A stretch of 41,862 bases of DNA from Bacteroidota bacterium (GCA_013289045.1 JABDAU010000030.1:1-41862), one strand, 5' to 3'. Positions 8,383 through 17,824 are shown, numbered from the stretch's first letter. The notes: generated from the letters alone by a model not told the origin. Numbers and translations are program-made.

Positions 8383-11160
8383 TTACACTTTTGGTTTTAG
8401 GATCGATATATCCGTTATTTCAAGGTTTATATTGGGGGTAGTGCGAATGAGGCCTGAGCCGTCCTTCGCAACAAAAACCTTATAACCATCATTATTTTCG
8501 GTGATCACCATCCCATATGGATTGCCATTGTTGGTTCCGGTAGCCACAGTGCCCAAAACCATAGCCTTTTTTACATCAACCATAGTAATGGTCCTGGTGG
8601 CGTAGTTACCCACAAACATTATTTCGCCATCTGAAGATAATGCAATGCACGACGGGCTGTCGACAGAAGTGCAAATATCCCTCACAGCCAATGTCTCTGT
8701 ATCAACAGCTACTACCTTATTAGCTATTATACAAGCCACATATAGGGTCTTTTCGTCAGCAGTCAATATCATGTCTATCGGGTATTCACCAACCGTTACG
8801 GTGCTAATTGTATTATTATCAGTATTGATTATAATTACAGCATCAGCATTATCGAAGATCGATTCCCTGCGCTCAAAGGCTGCGTATATTTTACTGCTCT
8901 TTTTTGCCTGCTTCAGCATAACAGGCCGGGTATTTAGTGTGTTGATCGCATCCGGCGAGCCTTTTTCGCCGTTATCATACTTCACCAGGTAAATGTTAGT
9001 ATCTGTCCGCCTGTTGACAAATGAAGTAAAATATACCATAGACGGCTTGTTATCAAATGCGATATCAGTTGCTTCACCTCCGCCGATAGGCGTATATGCC
9101 CCGCTCTTCACTAATATGTTCTTATCCGGGTCGCAGGTAAAATAAGTCGTAAAGCGTTGCCCGTCAGAGCTTGAATCGACATCCGCATTCGTTTGTTCAT
9201 CGGCCCCTGTTAACATACCGGGTTCGAAACTCACAAAAAGCTTTCTTCCATCGCTTGAGAACTTCATTGTCTCTATCAGATCCTGTGTCTCAGTAAGTGA
9301 TTCCTCCTGCGAGGCTATATCGTAAAGTACTATTCCTCGTTTGGTTAAACCCGGCGTGTAATAAGCCAGCTTATTACCGGAAGGGCTAAGTGCAAAGCAG
9401 CTACCGGGATGCTTTTTTTCCAGGGCTGAAGTATCGGTATTGATCTCAAAAATAGTACTGAACCTAGCGGGCTTGGCGGTATGCTGTATGAAAGCGCGCT
9501 TGATATTCGGATGGTCGTTTAACAGGATAGCAGGCCGCTTTGTTCGCTCGCCGGATAGCGCCGGCTCTGCAATAGGGTGCGGGCTTCCATGAGAAAATAT
9601 TTTCAACGCTTTCTCATCCGGGGCCGGAAAAGTGGTGCCATACGAGTAGGCCAGCAACTGGTATTCACATGCGGTTTCAACATCTATCTCCTTGCTGGTA
9701 GTTCCGGTAACAACTATCTTTTCATCTGTGCCTTTTCTTTTAAGAATGAGCTGCCGTACGTCCTGCACCTCCCAGCTAAATGTTACCTTGGTTTTAGCGC
9801 CCTGGTTTATTAACTGCTTTGTCGCCTTGAACGCGTTTATCCTTGCAGGGCGCTGTTCTACAGTTACGTGCGCTTTTTGGGTATCAGGCGATGCAGCAGT
9901 GTCAAATGCAATAGCCTCAAACTGCGTGGTTTCAGCCGTTGGCTTTATAAGTAGCTTATAATTTTTCGCGTCAAGTTCTATCTTTTTGTCGGGGTCCGTT
10001 GCCGCTGTGTCGAGCAATATCTGGTTGCCATCACGGTCATCATAGGTTATGGTAACCCTTTTTGCCAGTGATGAGCTCCATGTTAACTTTACATCATCCC
10101 CGATTTTGATACGTGGATTATCAGCCGACAATGGCTTCATAACCGCTTTTGCTTTTTTCTTATTGAGCTGAAATATGAATACTTTGTCGTCAAAATCTGC
10201 AAATCTGTTCACCTGTACATACATCAGGCTGATCTTCTCAGCCGGCACATTTACAGGTGTCACAATATTTTCAATAATAAAATCGACCGTTTTGTAACCA
10301 TCTATGTGCTGTGGCAACTGCGGGTAGAACTGCCAGGAAGGCGAGCCATCAGTATGCCCCATCGGCGTCCATTTATCGCTGGTAACGCCGATAGTTATCT
10401 GCCTGTCGCCCAAAGCTTGTGTTGTAATATCGTAGTCCTCTTCCCCGAATAGGAATGATATGGTGACCACGGGTCTGTCACTTTCACCGGCCAGCACAAT
10501 GGGTTTTTCATTATTGTTGGTTAAGATCAGTTTAAACCCATTTCGTATCAGCGCGTTCCCGTCATATGTAATGTAAGCCGGGATAGCTTCATTTTCAGTA
10601 AATGTCCTATTATTAGGGTGTATGGTTTGGTTGGCTATTGGATGCACCACATTGGTGTACCCTGCGGTAAAAGGTACCGGGTTGGCCTTGGTTGGGTCTA
10701 TCGGCGGCCTCAGCACGCTTAGGAACAATGCAGGCGGGAGGCTTCCGCTGTTATCATAACCTGGTATATTATGGTTGGTGATTGTGAAATAGCCCGGTTT
10801 TTCATTTTCGCAAAGGATGTTTTCAATAATAATACTGAGGTTTGCGCCCGGGGCCAGCTGCGTATCTTGCTTGCAGGTAAGTCTCCATTCCACCCAGGTT
10901 TGTACTGTAACTGCCGTGGCTTCCCAACCTGCCGGGGGAGTGACCCTCAACTGTGATATTACATCAAGCTTGTCGGAAATAAAAGACATATTAAAACCAA
11001 ATACCGAGGGCTCTGCGCCCCCTTTCAGCTCGATATTATTTGCCGACTTATTTGTAATACTGAAAATGAGCCGGTTATAATTCCTGTCGGGTGTACGGTA
11101 CACCACTGCAGTATTGTCCTTGTTCAGTACTTTAAAATTCTCAGCTTTAAATCGTGCCAT
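8383..11160 (-). CDS. Ig-like/YVTN beta-propeller protein, upstream tandem copy (925 aa)
   Basis: It has the same architecture as its downstream neighbour: beta-rich N-terminal module (about 1-330), two Ig-like domains (KLTWSSSLAKRVTITYDD near 365-385 and KVTFSWEVQDVRQLIL near 460-480), and a YncE/YVTN-type propeller from about 545 to the end, with a clear repeat TLYVACIIANKVVAVDT. No signal peptide, transmembrane helix or enzyme motif is seen. It starts 3 bp after the stop of the 1361-aa gene, indicating close translational coupling. Because the copied fragment of that upstream gene lies on the far side of this gene, this copy occupies the ancestral position. Propellers of this type usually mediate binding; the ligand is unknown. 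Confidence 0.85.
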   Translation of the reverse strand: MARFKAENFKVLNKDNTAVVYRTPDRNYNRLIFSITNKSANNIELKGGAEPSVFGFNMSFISDKLDVISQLRVTPPAGWEATAVTVQTWVEWRLTCKQDTQLAPGANLSIIIENILCENEKPGYFTITNHNIPGYDNSGSLPPALFLSVLRPPIDPTKANPVPFTAGYTNVVHPIANQTIHPNNRTFTENEAIPAYITYDGNALIRNGFKLILTNNNEKPIVLAGESDRPVVTISFLFGEEDYDITTQALGDRQITIGVTSDKWTPMGHTDGSPSWQFYPQLPQHIDGYKTVDFIIENIVTPVNVPAEKISLMYVQVNRFADFDDKVFIFQLNKKKAKAVMKPLSADNPRIKIGDDVKLTWSSSLAKRVTITYDDRDGNQILLDTAATDPDKKIELDAKNYKLLIKPTAETTQFEAIAFDTAASPDTQKAHVTVEQRPARINAFKATKQLINQGAKTKVTFSWEVQDVRQLILKRKGTDEKIVVTGTTSKEIDVETACEYQLLAYSYGTTFPAPDEKALKIFSHGSPHPIAEPALSGERTKRPAILLNDHPNIKRAFIQHTAKPARFSTIFEINTDTSALEKKHPGSCFALSPSGNKLAYYTPGLTKRGIVLYDIASQEESLTETQDLIETMKFSSDGRKLFVSFEPGMLTGADEQTNADVDSSSDGQRFTTYFTCDPDKNILVKSGAYTPIGGGEATDIAFDNKPSMVYFTSFVNRRTDTNIYLVKYDNGEKGSPDAINTLNTRPVMLKQAKKSSKIYAAFERRESIFDNADAVIIINTDNNTISTVTVGEYPIDMILTADEKTLYVACIIANKVVAVDTETLAVRDICTSVDSPSCIALSSDGEIMFVGNYATRTITMVDVKKAMVLGTVATGTNNGNPYGMVITENNDGYKVFVAKDGSGLIRTTPNINLEITDISILKPKV

Positions 11161-11163
11161 GGT

Positions 11164-14100
11164 TTATTTATTGAAATTGGTTAATAGCAGCCATCCTTCT
11201 CTTATCTCATTCGGTACATCGCTTAATTTTGCCCGGTCATCTACCGGCTGTGTCTGTGCTGATGCCCAGGCATCTAATTCTCTTTGCACCCACAGCCATT
11301 CAGCGCCTCCTTCGGCAGGTACCGGCATTGCCGGTTTGTTTTTATTAAGCGCCACATCATGGTAGTAAAGCACCGGGCTGGTTAAAAATGCCACCTCCAG
11401 GTTTTCCAGCGCATCGGCAAATTGTGATGGAGGGATGTCTATCGTTTTTGTTGGGAGCACACCAGTCCTGGCATGTACAGATCCGCGGGGATCAAGCAGC
11501 AACGTAACAATGGTTTCGTGTTTCGACTGGTGGATCGATAGTTCAATGTCGTTGTCTGATGAATCGGTAACTTTTTTTGAAGTTGATTTATGGGTACCGA
11601 TGGCATAATAACGTTCATAATTATCATTTGTGAAATATCCCAGCAAGCCGTCTTCGGTTTGCGTTGTATTGCCCAGGCGTACCGGGAACCTAACCTTTGT
11701 AAAACCGTTATCGGTCCTTTCAATGGGTTGTGCACCCTGTTTGCTCTTTCTTCTTGCCGAAGCCTGCTCAACTTCTTTTTTCAGGTCATTCCAGCCGTTA
11801 CTGTAAGCGGGCGCTCCTTGTAGCTCAATACCCAATGAGGCCTGTGTTACGGCGATGGGCGAGCCGATTAATACGGCATTACTGCCAGTTTGCCGGTAAT
11901 TTTGTGGTTTTATGGTGCTGAATGTTTTATCATTGGCGAGCAAAAAATTATCAAGGTAACTGCCATTGCCATTGTTAAATAACGAGGTAGCCAATTTTTT
12001 CAACTCACTGTTAACATCTTTCCCCTCGTCCGAATTAAAAAATTCAGTTAGCTTCATGCCAGGTTTACCTCTGCCCGGAACCGTTTGCCATATAACATTT
12101 TTCCGGTCTTCCGTAAGGTTGAGCGCTCCTAAAGGTGCGCCCTCGGCAGCATAGAACCACAAGCCCGGTTGCAGGTGATTGGCCAATATCCATCCGCATA
12201 TAGGGGTAGTAGCCGGATGGGAGTTGGTTTCTACAGGTTTAGCTTTATTTGCCGCTGATAGCCATCTGAACTGAAGCCTGGCGGATTGGGATAAACGCGG
12301 CTCCAGGTAAATTGGCTGATCGGCCTGTTTAGGTTTAAGGGTTTGCGCAACCGTCATGTTGCTGTATGCGCTGCTTGTCGGAAACATTTTGCAGCCAAAC
12401 ACATCCACTATGATCAATTCGTCTACGCGCATAAACCCAGCCCTGATCGGATTATAAAAATCGGAAGGGCTTGGGGCGCTTTTGATCTTTTTGCCAACCG
12501 CCGGCCGTACAACTTCATTCGTAAATCTCTGGTAAGGGTCCTCGGGGCCAACGTCTTTTACCTCAAGTTGCATTACCTGGTGGCGCATTACCGTTGCATC
12601 GTTAAACCCATTGATCGATTGCGAAAGTATTGGTGGAAAATTATTGAGCTTTTCCAGTATTTCTGTAAGTGACTTATCGATGGAGGCGCCAGGCTGGGCA
12701 TCGATGAATTTTTGTATCATCGTCTGAAAATTCTCTTCCGCATGAGGTGACAGGAAAATAGAATTTTTATAAACCTGGAAAACATCCGATGAAATCCGCG
12801 GTCCGGAATATTCATAGGCAGCATCGCCCAGCTTAAAATTTTTGCTAATGAAGTCAGGAGCGTAACCAACATCTTTCTTACTGTCAGGCTTGATCCCGGC
12901 AATGGGGTAATAAGTTGTCTTCCACGATAACGAATAAGGCAGCCACGGATTGCCGTCCCATTTCACAAAGTACACCATTGATGGGGCTACTCCGGTAAAT
13001 GCGATAGTGCTGCCTGAAGTTTTTGAAGCAGAGATGAGTGTATAACGGATCCGTTTCAGGTTATCGGGCGCTATTTTATCTTCAGGAGTTAGCAGCGTAT
13101 ATACGTTGTCCTTTTGCAGGTAAAAGGATAATAAAAATTCAAGGTCGCTGGTACTCACGATACTCCTCATCTCCTCCACTGCGGCTGACGAAAGCGTTTC
13201 GGGTACAGCAGGCGTAAGGTATTTATTGCGTTGTTTTTCAATCGTACCAGCAATAGCGTCCTGCCCGTCTGTCGCTCCTGCTGATTTGCACAGCAGGCTC
13301 ATAACGGTAGGATTGAGCAGGCTGCTTTCAGTAAAAAGCGCGTATAGCTGTTCGGCAAAGTCGAGCTGCATATTTTGCGGAAGCTTCGGCGTATTGCCTG
13401 CGTCAAAAGTAAGTTCCGAGCTGTTGCCCACAATATTTGCCGGGATGGTAATACTGTTAATCACTTGCGATGATAAGCGGCATAACAGTGTGCCGTCAGC
13501 CATAAAACGCCCGTCGCCACCGTACCGTTCGGGCGGAGTAATATCTTTACCCTGGAATAATACTACCGGTTCTGTAGGCTGCCAATAGCGCGATGCAGCT
13601 GTCCTGACCAGTTGATATTCTTTTGCCAGCATTGCCTGTATCTTTTTGGATTTATCGATAATGGCATTATAGCTGATACTGTCTGTTTTCTTTCCCAGAG
13701 CTTCTATCTGGTCGTTGATAAAATTACCAAGGTCGCTCAGATCTATTCCGTCGCTTGGGTCTTTCTCCCCCTTCTTACGGAATACCTGGATGAACCGGTA
13801 CCAGTCCATAAATATTTGCGATTTTGCCGATTCGATCTCATCCATCGTCTTATCATATTGCAGCTGCAGGTTGTTAAGCTCATTCAGGTCTTCGCCCAAT
13901 GTTTGCGATAATGCTCTCAGGGTATGTTTACCATCCTTGGCGTCAACTTTTGTCACTTCCCATATCTGGCCGCCGTCAGATGAAGTGTAGCTGCTTGTAT
14001 GCAGGGCAATAGCAAGGTCCTCCAGACGGTTTAGCTCGCCGGGCTTGGTTATACCACGTAATCTGTCCAGTTGCAAAGCATCAAGCAACAGCTCAACATT

Positions 14101-15249
14101 TGCCGTTTCGGGCAATTTACTCACCTTGGCAATAAGGGCTGCAAGCGCTTGTGACGCTGTATTACCCACCGCAATATTTAGCTGATCGCTTAGTTCCTTG
14201 AAGGCGCTTTTTTCCTTATTCCATTTTATATTGGTGATGATGCCGGTATAAAGCGTATGGGTTACTTCTTCATGATTTTTCACAGTGCCTGATGGCAGCG
14301 ACCATTTATGCCGGTTCATGAAATAGGCCAAATGATCAAACCCTGCCGATGATAATGCCCGGATGATGCTAATATGTTGCTCAGTCGTGGTCTTTTCTGC
14401 CAGGATATATGCGCCCCCTAACTGTATTACTTTATAAAAGCTGTTTAGTATATTCTTATTCTCTTCGGACGCTTTTGCCAATATGCGTTCGAAATCCGCT
14501 TGATTAAACTGTAGCGGAGGTTGTTTTATAGGGTCGCTTGCGTCATTATGATACCAGCCTACTACGTGGTATGATAATGTGATGTCGTTGCCAAGCGCAG
14601 CGAGGTCTTTATCAGTGTCATAAAAACCAAATATATTTTTGCTGGTATTATACGATGCCGAGAATGTAGGCGAGCCATAACCTATGGCACTTAAGCCACC
14701 AACATAACTGCCGCCTGATTCATCATTTTGCGATTGGTTTGCCAGCCATTTATCGTATTCAAGCACCCTGCCTAAGTAGCGGTATAAGAGTTTCCCTTGT
14801 GTGTAGTCGTCGGTCTTAAAAGGCACTGCCAGGCTGGGGCGGAGCGGGTCGGGCTGGTCTGCTGATAAATAGTTGCTTTCCACTACCCACGACTTTGTTC
14901 TGTTCACCATGCCTGACAGGTCTGAAAAGGTGCGCGTGATGAGCCACCTATCCGGCGTTTCCGGAAAAGAAACATTGCCAGATTCATCCTGTCGGCTGCT
15001 TCCCCTGGTCAGCCCATCCGGAAGCGCCCAGTGCAGGTGCACGCCTACACCCAGCGACCTGCTATCGCCGGTCTTTACCTCCTGACTTAGATATGGCTTA
15101 TCAGTTTTTCCGCCTTTAGGCAAAAAGCTAAAATCATAGGGTTCGGGCTCAAATTGCTTCTTCTTGCTTGAAACTTCATCTATGCACACGGCCTCTATAT
15201 TCATCGGAACGATCAAGCCAAGGCTTTCGGTTTTTAAATTTGTTTTCAT
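11164..15249 (-). CDS. Very large uncharacterised protein (1361 aa), third gene of the operon
   Basis: I do not recognise a named family. The N-terminus has a striking conserved-looking block, GVGVHLHWALPDGLTRG (about 67-83), followed by DRWLITR and SWVVES, then a beta-rich stretch. A helical, probably coiled-coil segment follows at about 445-575, and directly after it comes RYWQPTEPVVLFQGKD with GGDGRF. The last 250 residues include FPVRLGN, a GYF turn, LLLDPRGSVHARTGVLP and a closing GWLLLTNFNK. There is no signal peptide, no membrane helix and no recognisable active site. It starts 12 bp after the 318-aa gene and ends 3 bp before the first propeller gene. Size and lack of catalytic motifs favour a structural or scaffold role, which is inference. 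Confidence 0.75.
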   Translation of the reverse strand: MKTNLKTESLGLIVPMNIEAVCIDEVSSKKKQFEPEPYDFSFLPKGGKTDKPYLSQEVKTGDSRSLGVGVHLHWALPDGLTRGSSRQDESGNVSFPETPDRWLITRTFSDLSGMVNRTKSWVVESNYLSADQPDPLRPSLAVPFKTDDYTQGKLLYRYLGRVLEYDKWLANQSQNDESGGSYVGGLSAIGYGSPTFSASYNTSKNIFGFYDTDKDLAALGNDITLSYHVVGWYHNDASDPIKQPPLQFNQADFERILAKASEENKNILNSFYKVIQLGGAYILAEKTTTEQHISIIRALSSAGFDHLAYFMNRHKWSLPSGTVKNHEEVTHTLYTGIITNIKWNKEKSAFKELSDQLNIAVGNTASQALAALIAKVSKLPETANVELLLDALQLDRLRGITKPGELNRLEDLAIALHTSSYTSSDGGQIWEVTKVDAKDGKHTLRALSQTLGEDLNELNNLQLQYDKTMDEIESAKSQIFMDWYRFIQVFRKKGEKDPSDGIDLSDLGNFINDQIEALGKKTDSISYNAIIDKSKKIQAMLAKEYQLVRTAASRYWQPTEPVVLFQGKDITPPERYGGDGRFMADGTLLCRLSSQVINSITIPANIVGNSSELTFDAGNTPKLPQNMQLDFAEQLYALFTESSLLNPTVMSLLCKSAGATDGQDAIAGTIEKQRNKYLTPAVPETLSSAAVEEMRSIVSTSDLEFLLSFYLQKDNVYTLLTPEDKIAPDNLKRIRYTLISASKTSGSTIAFTGVAPSMVYFVKWDGNPWLPYSLSWKTTYYPIAGIKPDSKKDVGYAPDFISKNFKLGDAAYEYSGPRISSDVFQVYKNSIFLSPHAEENFQTMIQKFIDAQPGASIDKSLTEILEKLNNFPPILSQSINGFNDATVMRHQVMQLEVKDVGPEDPYQRFTNEVVRPAVGKKIKSAPSPSDFYNPIRAGFMRVDELIIVDVFGCKMFPTSSAYSNMTVAQTLKPKQADQPIYLEPRLSQSARLQFRWLSAANKAKPVETNSHPATTPICGWILANHLQPGLWFYAAEGAPLGALNLTEDRKNVIWQTVPGRGKPGMKLTEFFNSDEGKDVNSELKKLATSLFNNGNGSYLDNFLLANDKTFSTIKPQNYRQTGSNAVLIGSPIAVTQASLGIELQGAPAYSNGWNDLKKEVEQASARRKSKQGAQPIERTDNGFTKVRFPVRLGNTTQTEDGLLGYFTNDNYERYYAIGTHKSTSKKVTDSSDNDIELSIHQSKHETIVTLLLDPRGSVHARTGVLPTKTIDIPPSQFADALENLEVAFLTSPVLYYHDVALNKNKPAMPVPAEGGAEWLWVQRELDAWASAQTQPVDDRAKLSDVPNEIREGWLLLTNFNK

Positions 15250-15261
15250 CCGTATGTAAGA

Positions 15262-16218
15262 TTATGCTATTGTAAATTTAACGGCCTCTGCCCCCTCAAC
15301 CATTTCAAGTGCAAATTCGGCAGTTGTAAAAGTTCCTTCATAGCCGATCTTGTTGCCGGCAAGTGTATCTCGTATGGCAACGGCTAATTTGCTGATGCGT
15401 ATAACATTGCTGGTATTACCTCGTATATATATATCAGTCGGCATCACCAACTTAACATCTTTGACCGCTTCGCCTGCTTTGTGCATTACATCGCCCTCCT
15501 GTTTATCCACCGGATATCTGAACGATTTTGAATAAACACGCGGTGTATCTGTTCGGGCAAAGCCAAAGTGCAATACCTCCGGATGTTCGTTTATCCTTAC
15601 GCTTTTAACCATTCCTTCGTACATACAGAGTAGTACATTCGGGCTCAGGTGATCCATGCGCAATAGCTGGCATGGCCTTGTCATATTCTCATCTGCGAAA
15701 GCTGCCACTTCCAGGCCCTCCCAATCACTTACCACGCCAGACCTTAACAGGAAACCTGTGATCTTTTCATTTAACGGGATCGGCTTTGAGCTCATTAGTT
15801 TGAGCTCCTTTTTACTCAGATGCTGTAACAAATGCCCCAATACCTTTCCGCGTGCTTTTTTCATCGACCCACGTGAAAACAGCTCCAGATCAGGTAAAAA
15901 AACCGAATCGAGCAGGCTATCCGACTCTACTGACCTGCCTAAGCTCAGAGCCCCTTCGGCCAGGTAAGCAAGCCATGTGGTATCACAATAAAAGAATTTT
16001 ATCGACTCCATTGGCAGCATATCAACATCGGGTACCAGGTAGTTAAAAGGTACACCATGCAGTAGCTTAAGCCTGCCCAGCCAGTCGGCTAGGTTTTCTT
16101 CAACACTGTCTGCGGGTGTGTCCGCCACATTTCGAGGGCGTCTTAGATCTCTTAATCTTCTTAGTTCTGCCGGGTCATTAAGTGTTTCCAGTAATGAGCC
16201 ATTATTTATCTTCATCAT
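15262..16218 (-). CDS. Uncharacterised 318-aa protein, second gene of the operon
   Basis: Unknown function. Visible blocks are a helical N-terminus, WLGRLKLLHGVPFNYLVPD (46-64) running into MLPMESIKFFYCD and EGALSLGRS, then GFLLRSGVVSDWEGLEV (155-171) and LSPNVLLCMYEG (191-202), with a beta-rich C-terminal third. The GVPFNYLVPD and SDWEGLEV blocks look like strongly conserved family motifs, but I cannot attach a family name. No signal peptide or membrane segment is seen. The start overlaps the end of the 501-aa gene by 17 bp; a second ATG three bases later is an equally good start. The overlap implies stoichiometric, coupled synthesis with its upstream partner. Confidence 0.75.
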   Translation of the reverse strand: MMKINNGSLLETLNDPAELRRLRDLRRPRNVADTPADSVEENLADWLGRLKLLHGVPFNYLVPDVDMLPMESIKFFYCDTTWLAYLAEGALSLGRSVESDSLLDSVFLPDLELFSRGSMKKARGKVLGHLLQHLSKKELKLMSSKPIPLNEKITGFLLRSGVVSDWEGLEVAAFADENMTRPCQLLRMDHLSPNVLLCMYEGMVKSVRINEHPEVLHFGFARTDTPRVYSKSFRYPVDKQEGDVMHKAGEAVKDVKLVMPTDIYIRGNTSNVIRISKLAVAIRDTLAGNKIGYEGTFTTAEFALEMVEGAEAVKFTIA

Positions 16219-17707
16219 TGTTGTCTTTATTTGTTATGAATTGTGATAAAATGGTGCTTAAACTTTCGTTCATTAATCCGAGCAAATCCTGTTGAGCATG
16301 TAATGGCAACTGGTCCAAAGATTGTTCTACAGTATTACTCACAGACTGCTTCTGGTCATCTACTATTTCATTCAGCTTTTTTTTGATGAACTCTTCTTCA
16401 AAGTTTGCGATGATAGTTTGCGGATTGCTTTTTTTCCAGTTGTAAAGGGTTTGGGCAAAGTGGCCGTTCTGCAGGGCCAGAAGCCTGCCCAATTGCCAGG
16501 CTGCCGCATATGATACATCGAACATGCCGGTATCACGGTTGTAGGCGGTGCAGGTATCAGCGCCGTTTACCGGTATATCTATCGTCCTGTCGGCATTATA
16601 GGGCACAAAAGGCCCGTGGTACCATGAAACCGTGTCGGCAGCTTGCCGGGTATGATGGTTAAGCGGTACAAATCCCATATCGAAGGCATTCTGTATGGCT
16701 TTACCGGCTTCGCCTGTATCTTCATCCGTCTGCAATCGTAAAATAGCGTCACCAAATACCCCGTCTTTTTTGTTCAATCCCTTTAGGTAGCCCGAAAAAG
16801 TTTGTTTGCGGTCTATCGCATAGAAATCCCATTGTTTAAGCAATACCATGCGTATGGTGGTTGTTGCTTTGGGTATGTTTAAGTTTTGTACGCCATTTTC
16901 ATCGGGCAGGTAGGAATCCCAGTTTTCGAATGATACCAGGTACGCTGTTGTTTTTGCACCAGGGAGCGGAAGCCTGTTACCAATTACAGTAGATATTTTG
17001 GGTAATGCCTTTTCATCGGATATAGATTTCAAACGCTGCACGTATTGAGCCGATTGTTTGTTGCCAGGCTGTATCTCTCTTACATGCGCCAGCCAGGGCA
17101 GATCATCGTGGCAAGGAGCAACCTTGTTAAACAAGGCTACAGGTATATCCACCGCCAGGCATTTATCTGTATATTTTTCGGCATTGTCATCAAGCTTAAA
17201 TACAGGAAAAAAATAATTGACAGGAAGTTGATCTTTCCCGTCACCGATCTTTTTTTCCGCAGGACTGACGAGCCCCTTAACTTCGATATCAGATACAGTA
17301 ACAGCCGGATCGGTATCATAAAGAAGCAAAATGCCCAGCCAGGGAGCCTGATCGGCGGCCTCGGGCTGGTTTTGATAGGTCGGAGTTGCAGCCTGGCGTT
17401 CCCATGGTAATGTAGCCCTGTTAAAACAAACATGCGGTAATACCCTGTCATATTCGCCTTGTGCATTTTCGGGCGGATATACCGATGTGATCGCCCCGAC
17501 AGGCAATGTGAACCTTGGGCCATTCACTGCGAAGTTATTGACGTTGCTGTAGATGGTTTCAGGTATCTGGCCCCTTGTGCTTAATACCGTTTGTTGTACA
17601 GTAATGGTACCCGTACCTGCATTTAACGGCGGCACCTGGTTTTGCTGAAAGACCAGCTTACCTGAAATCGGCTCTGCCGTGTCTGAAACAATTTCTTTAA
17701 TGAGCAT
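16202..17707 (-). CDS. Uncharacterised 501-aa protein, first gene of the six-gene operon
   Basis: Unknown function. The protein is beta-rich to about residue 430 with conserved-looking blocks: PWLGILLLYD (122-131), VIGNRLPLPG (241-250), HHTRQAADTVSWYHGPFVP (351-369) and TGMFDVSYAAAWQLGRLLAL (393-412). The last 75 residues are helical and polar, ending in an acidic Asn/Asp-rich tail. The HHTRQ...SWYHGP block has His, Arg and Tyr residues that could form a site, but nothing identifies a reaction. No signal peptide is present. It is the promoter-proximal gene; its ATG lies 57 bp downstream of the inverted-repeat element at 17764-17824, so that element may sit in its leader. Confidence 0.75.
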   Translation of the reverse strand: MLIKEIVSDTAEPISGKLVFQQNQVPPLNAGTGTITVQQTVLSTRGQIPETIYSNVNNFAVNGPRFTLPVGAITSVYPPENAQGEYDRVLPHVCFNRATLPWERQAATPTYQNQPEAADQAPWLGILLLYDTDPAVTVSDIEVKGLVSPAEKKIGDGKDQLPVNYFFPVFKLDDNAEKYTDKCLAVDIPVALFNKVAPCHDDLPWLAHVREIQPGNKQSAQYVQRLKSISDEKALPKISTVIGNRLPLPGAKTTAYLVSFENWDSYLPDENGVQNLNIPKATTTIRMVLLKQWDFYAIDRKQTFSGYLKGLNKKDGVFGDAILRLQTDEDTGEAGKAIQNAFDMGFVPLNHHTRQAADTVSWYHGPFVPYNADRTIDIPVNGADTCTAYNRDTGMFDVSYAAAWQLGRLLALQNGHFAQTLYNWKKSNPQTIIANFEEEFIKKKLNEIVDDQKQSVSNTVEQSLDQLPLHAQQDLLGLMNESLSTILSQFITNKDNNDEDK

Positions 17708-17763
17708 AACCTGTAATTTAATTAGCGGCTTGTTTTTGAAATATTAATCTGTTATTTATAAAT

Positions 17764-17824
17764 ATTAATGCCTGCCAGACAGGCCATCTTTAGACGGTCG
17801 CCGTTTAGGTGATCAGGCATTAAT
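17764..17824 (-). promoter_or_regulatory. Structured leader candidate with mutually exclusive stems upstream of the operon
   Basis: ATTAATGCCTG (17764-17774) and CAGGCATTAAT (17814-17824) form a perfect 11-bp inverted repeat. Inside it are a hairpin ACGG/CCGT (94-97 with 801-804 of 17794-17804) and GCCTG/CAGGC (17770-17774 with 17780-17784, 5-nt loop). The last hairpin uses the same bases as one arm of the outer stem, so the two folds cannot coexist. The element lies 57-117 bp upstream of the first operon gene. That layout suits an attenuator, riboswitch or protein-binding leader; a DNA operator or small mobile remnant is also possible. No known riboswitch class was recognised. Confidence 0.45.

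Larger units (their letters stand above)
5574..11160 (-). repeat. Tandem gene duplication (two propeller genes)
   Basis: Two adjacent same-strand paralogues, 5574-8321 and 8383-11160, begin with the same 17 residues and keep high DNA similarity through the first 1.3 kb. Similarity falls off in the second Ig-like domain and the propeller. With the 37-bp scar at 8322-8358, the duplicated unit can be defined as the tail of the 1361-aa gene plus one propeller gene. Confidence 0.9.

Noticed and set aside
17764..17824. Terminal inverted repeats of a small transposable element
   Set aside because: Eleven-base ends around only 61 bp, no flanking target duplication seen and no second copy in the window; a structured leader or operator fits better, though it is not excluded.
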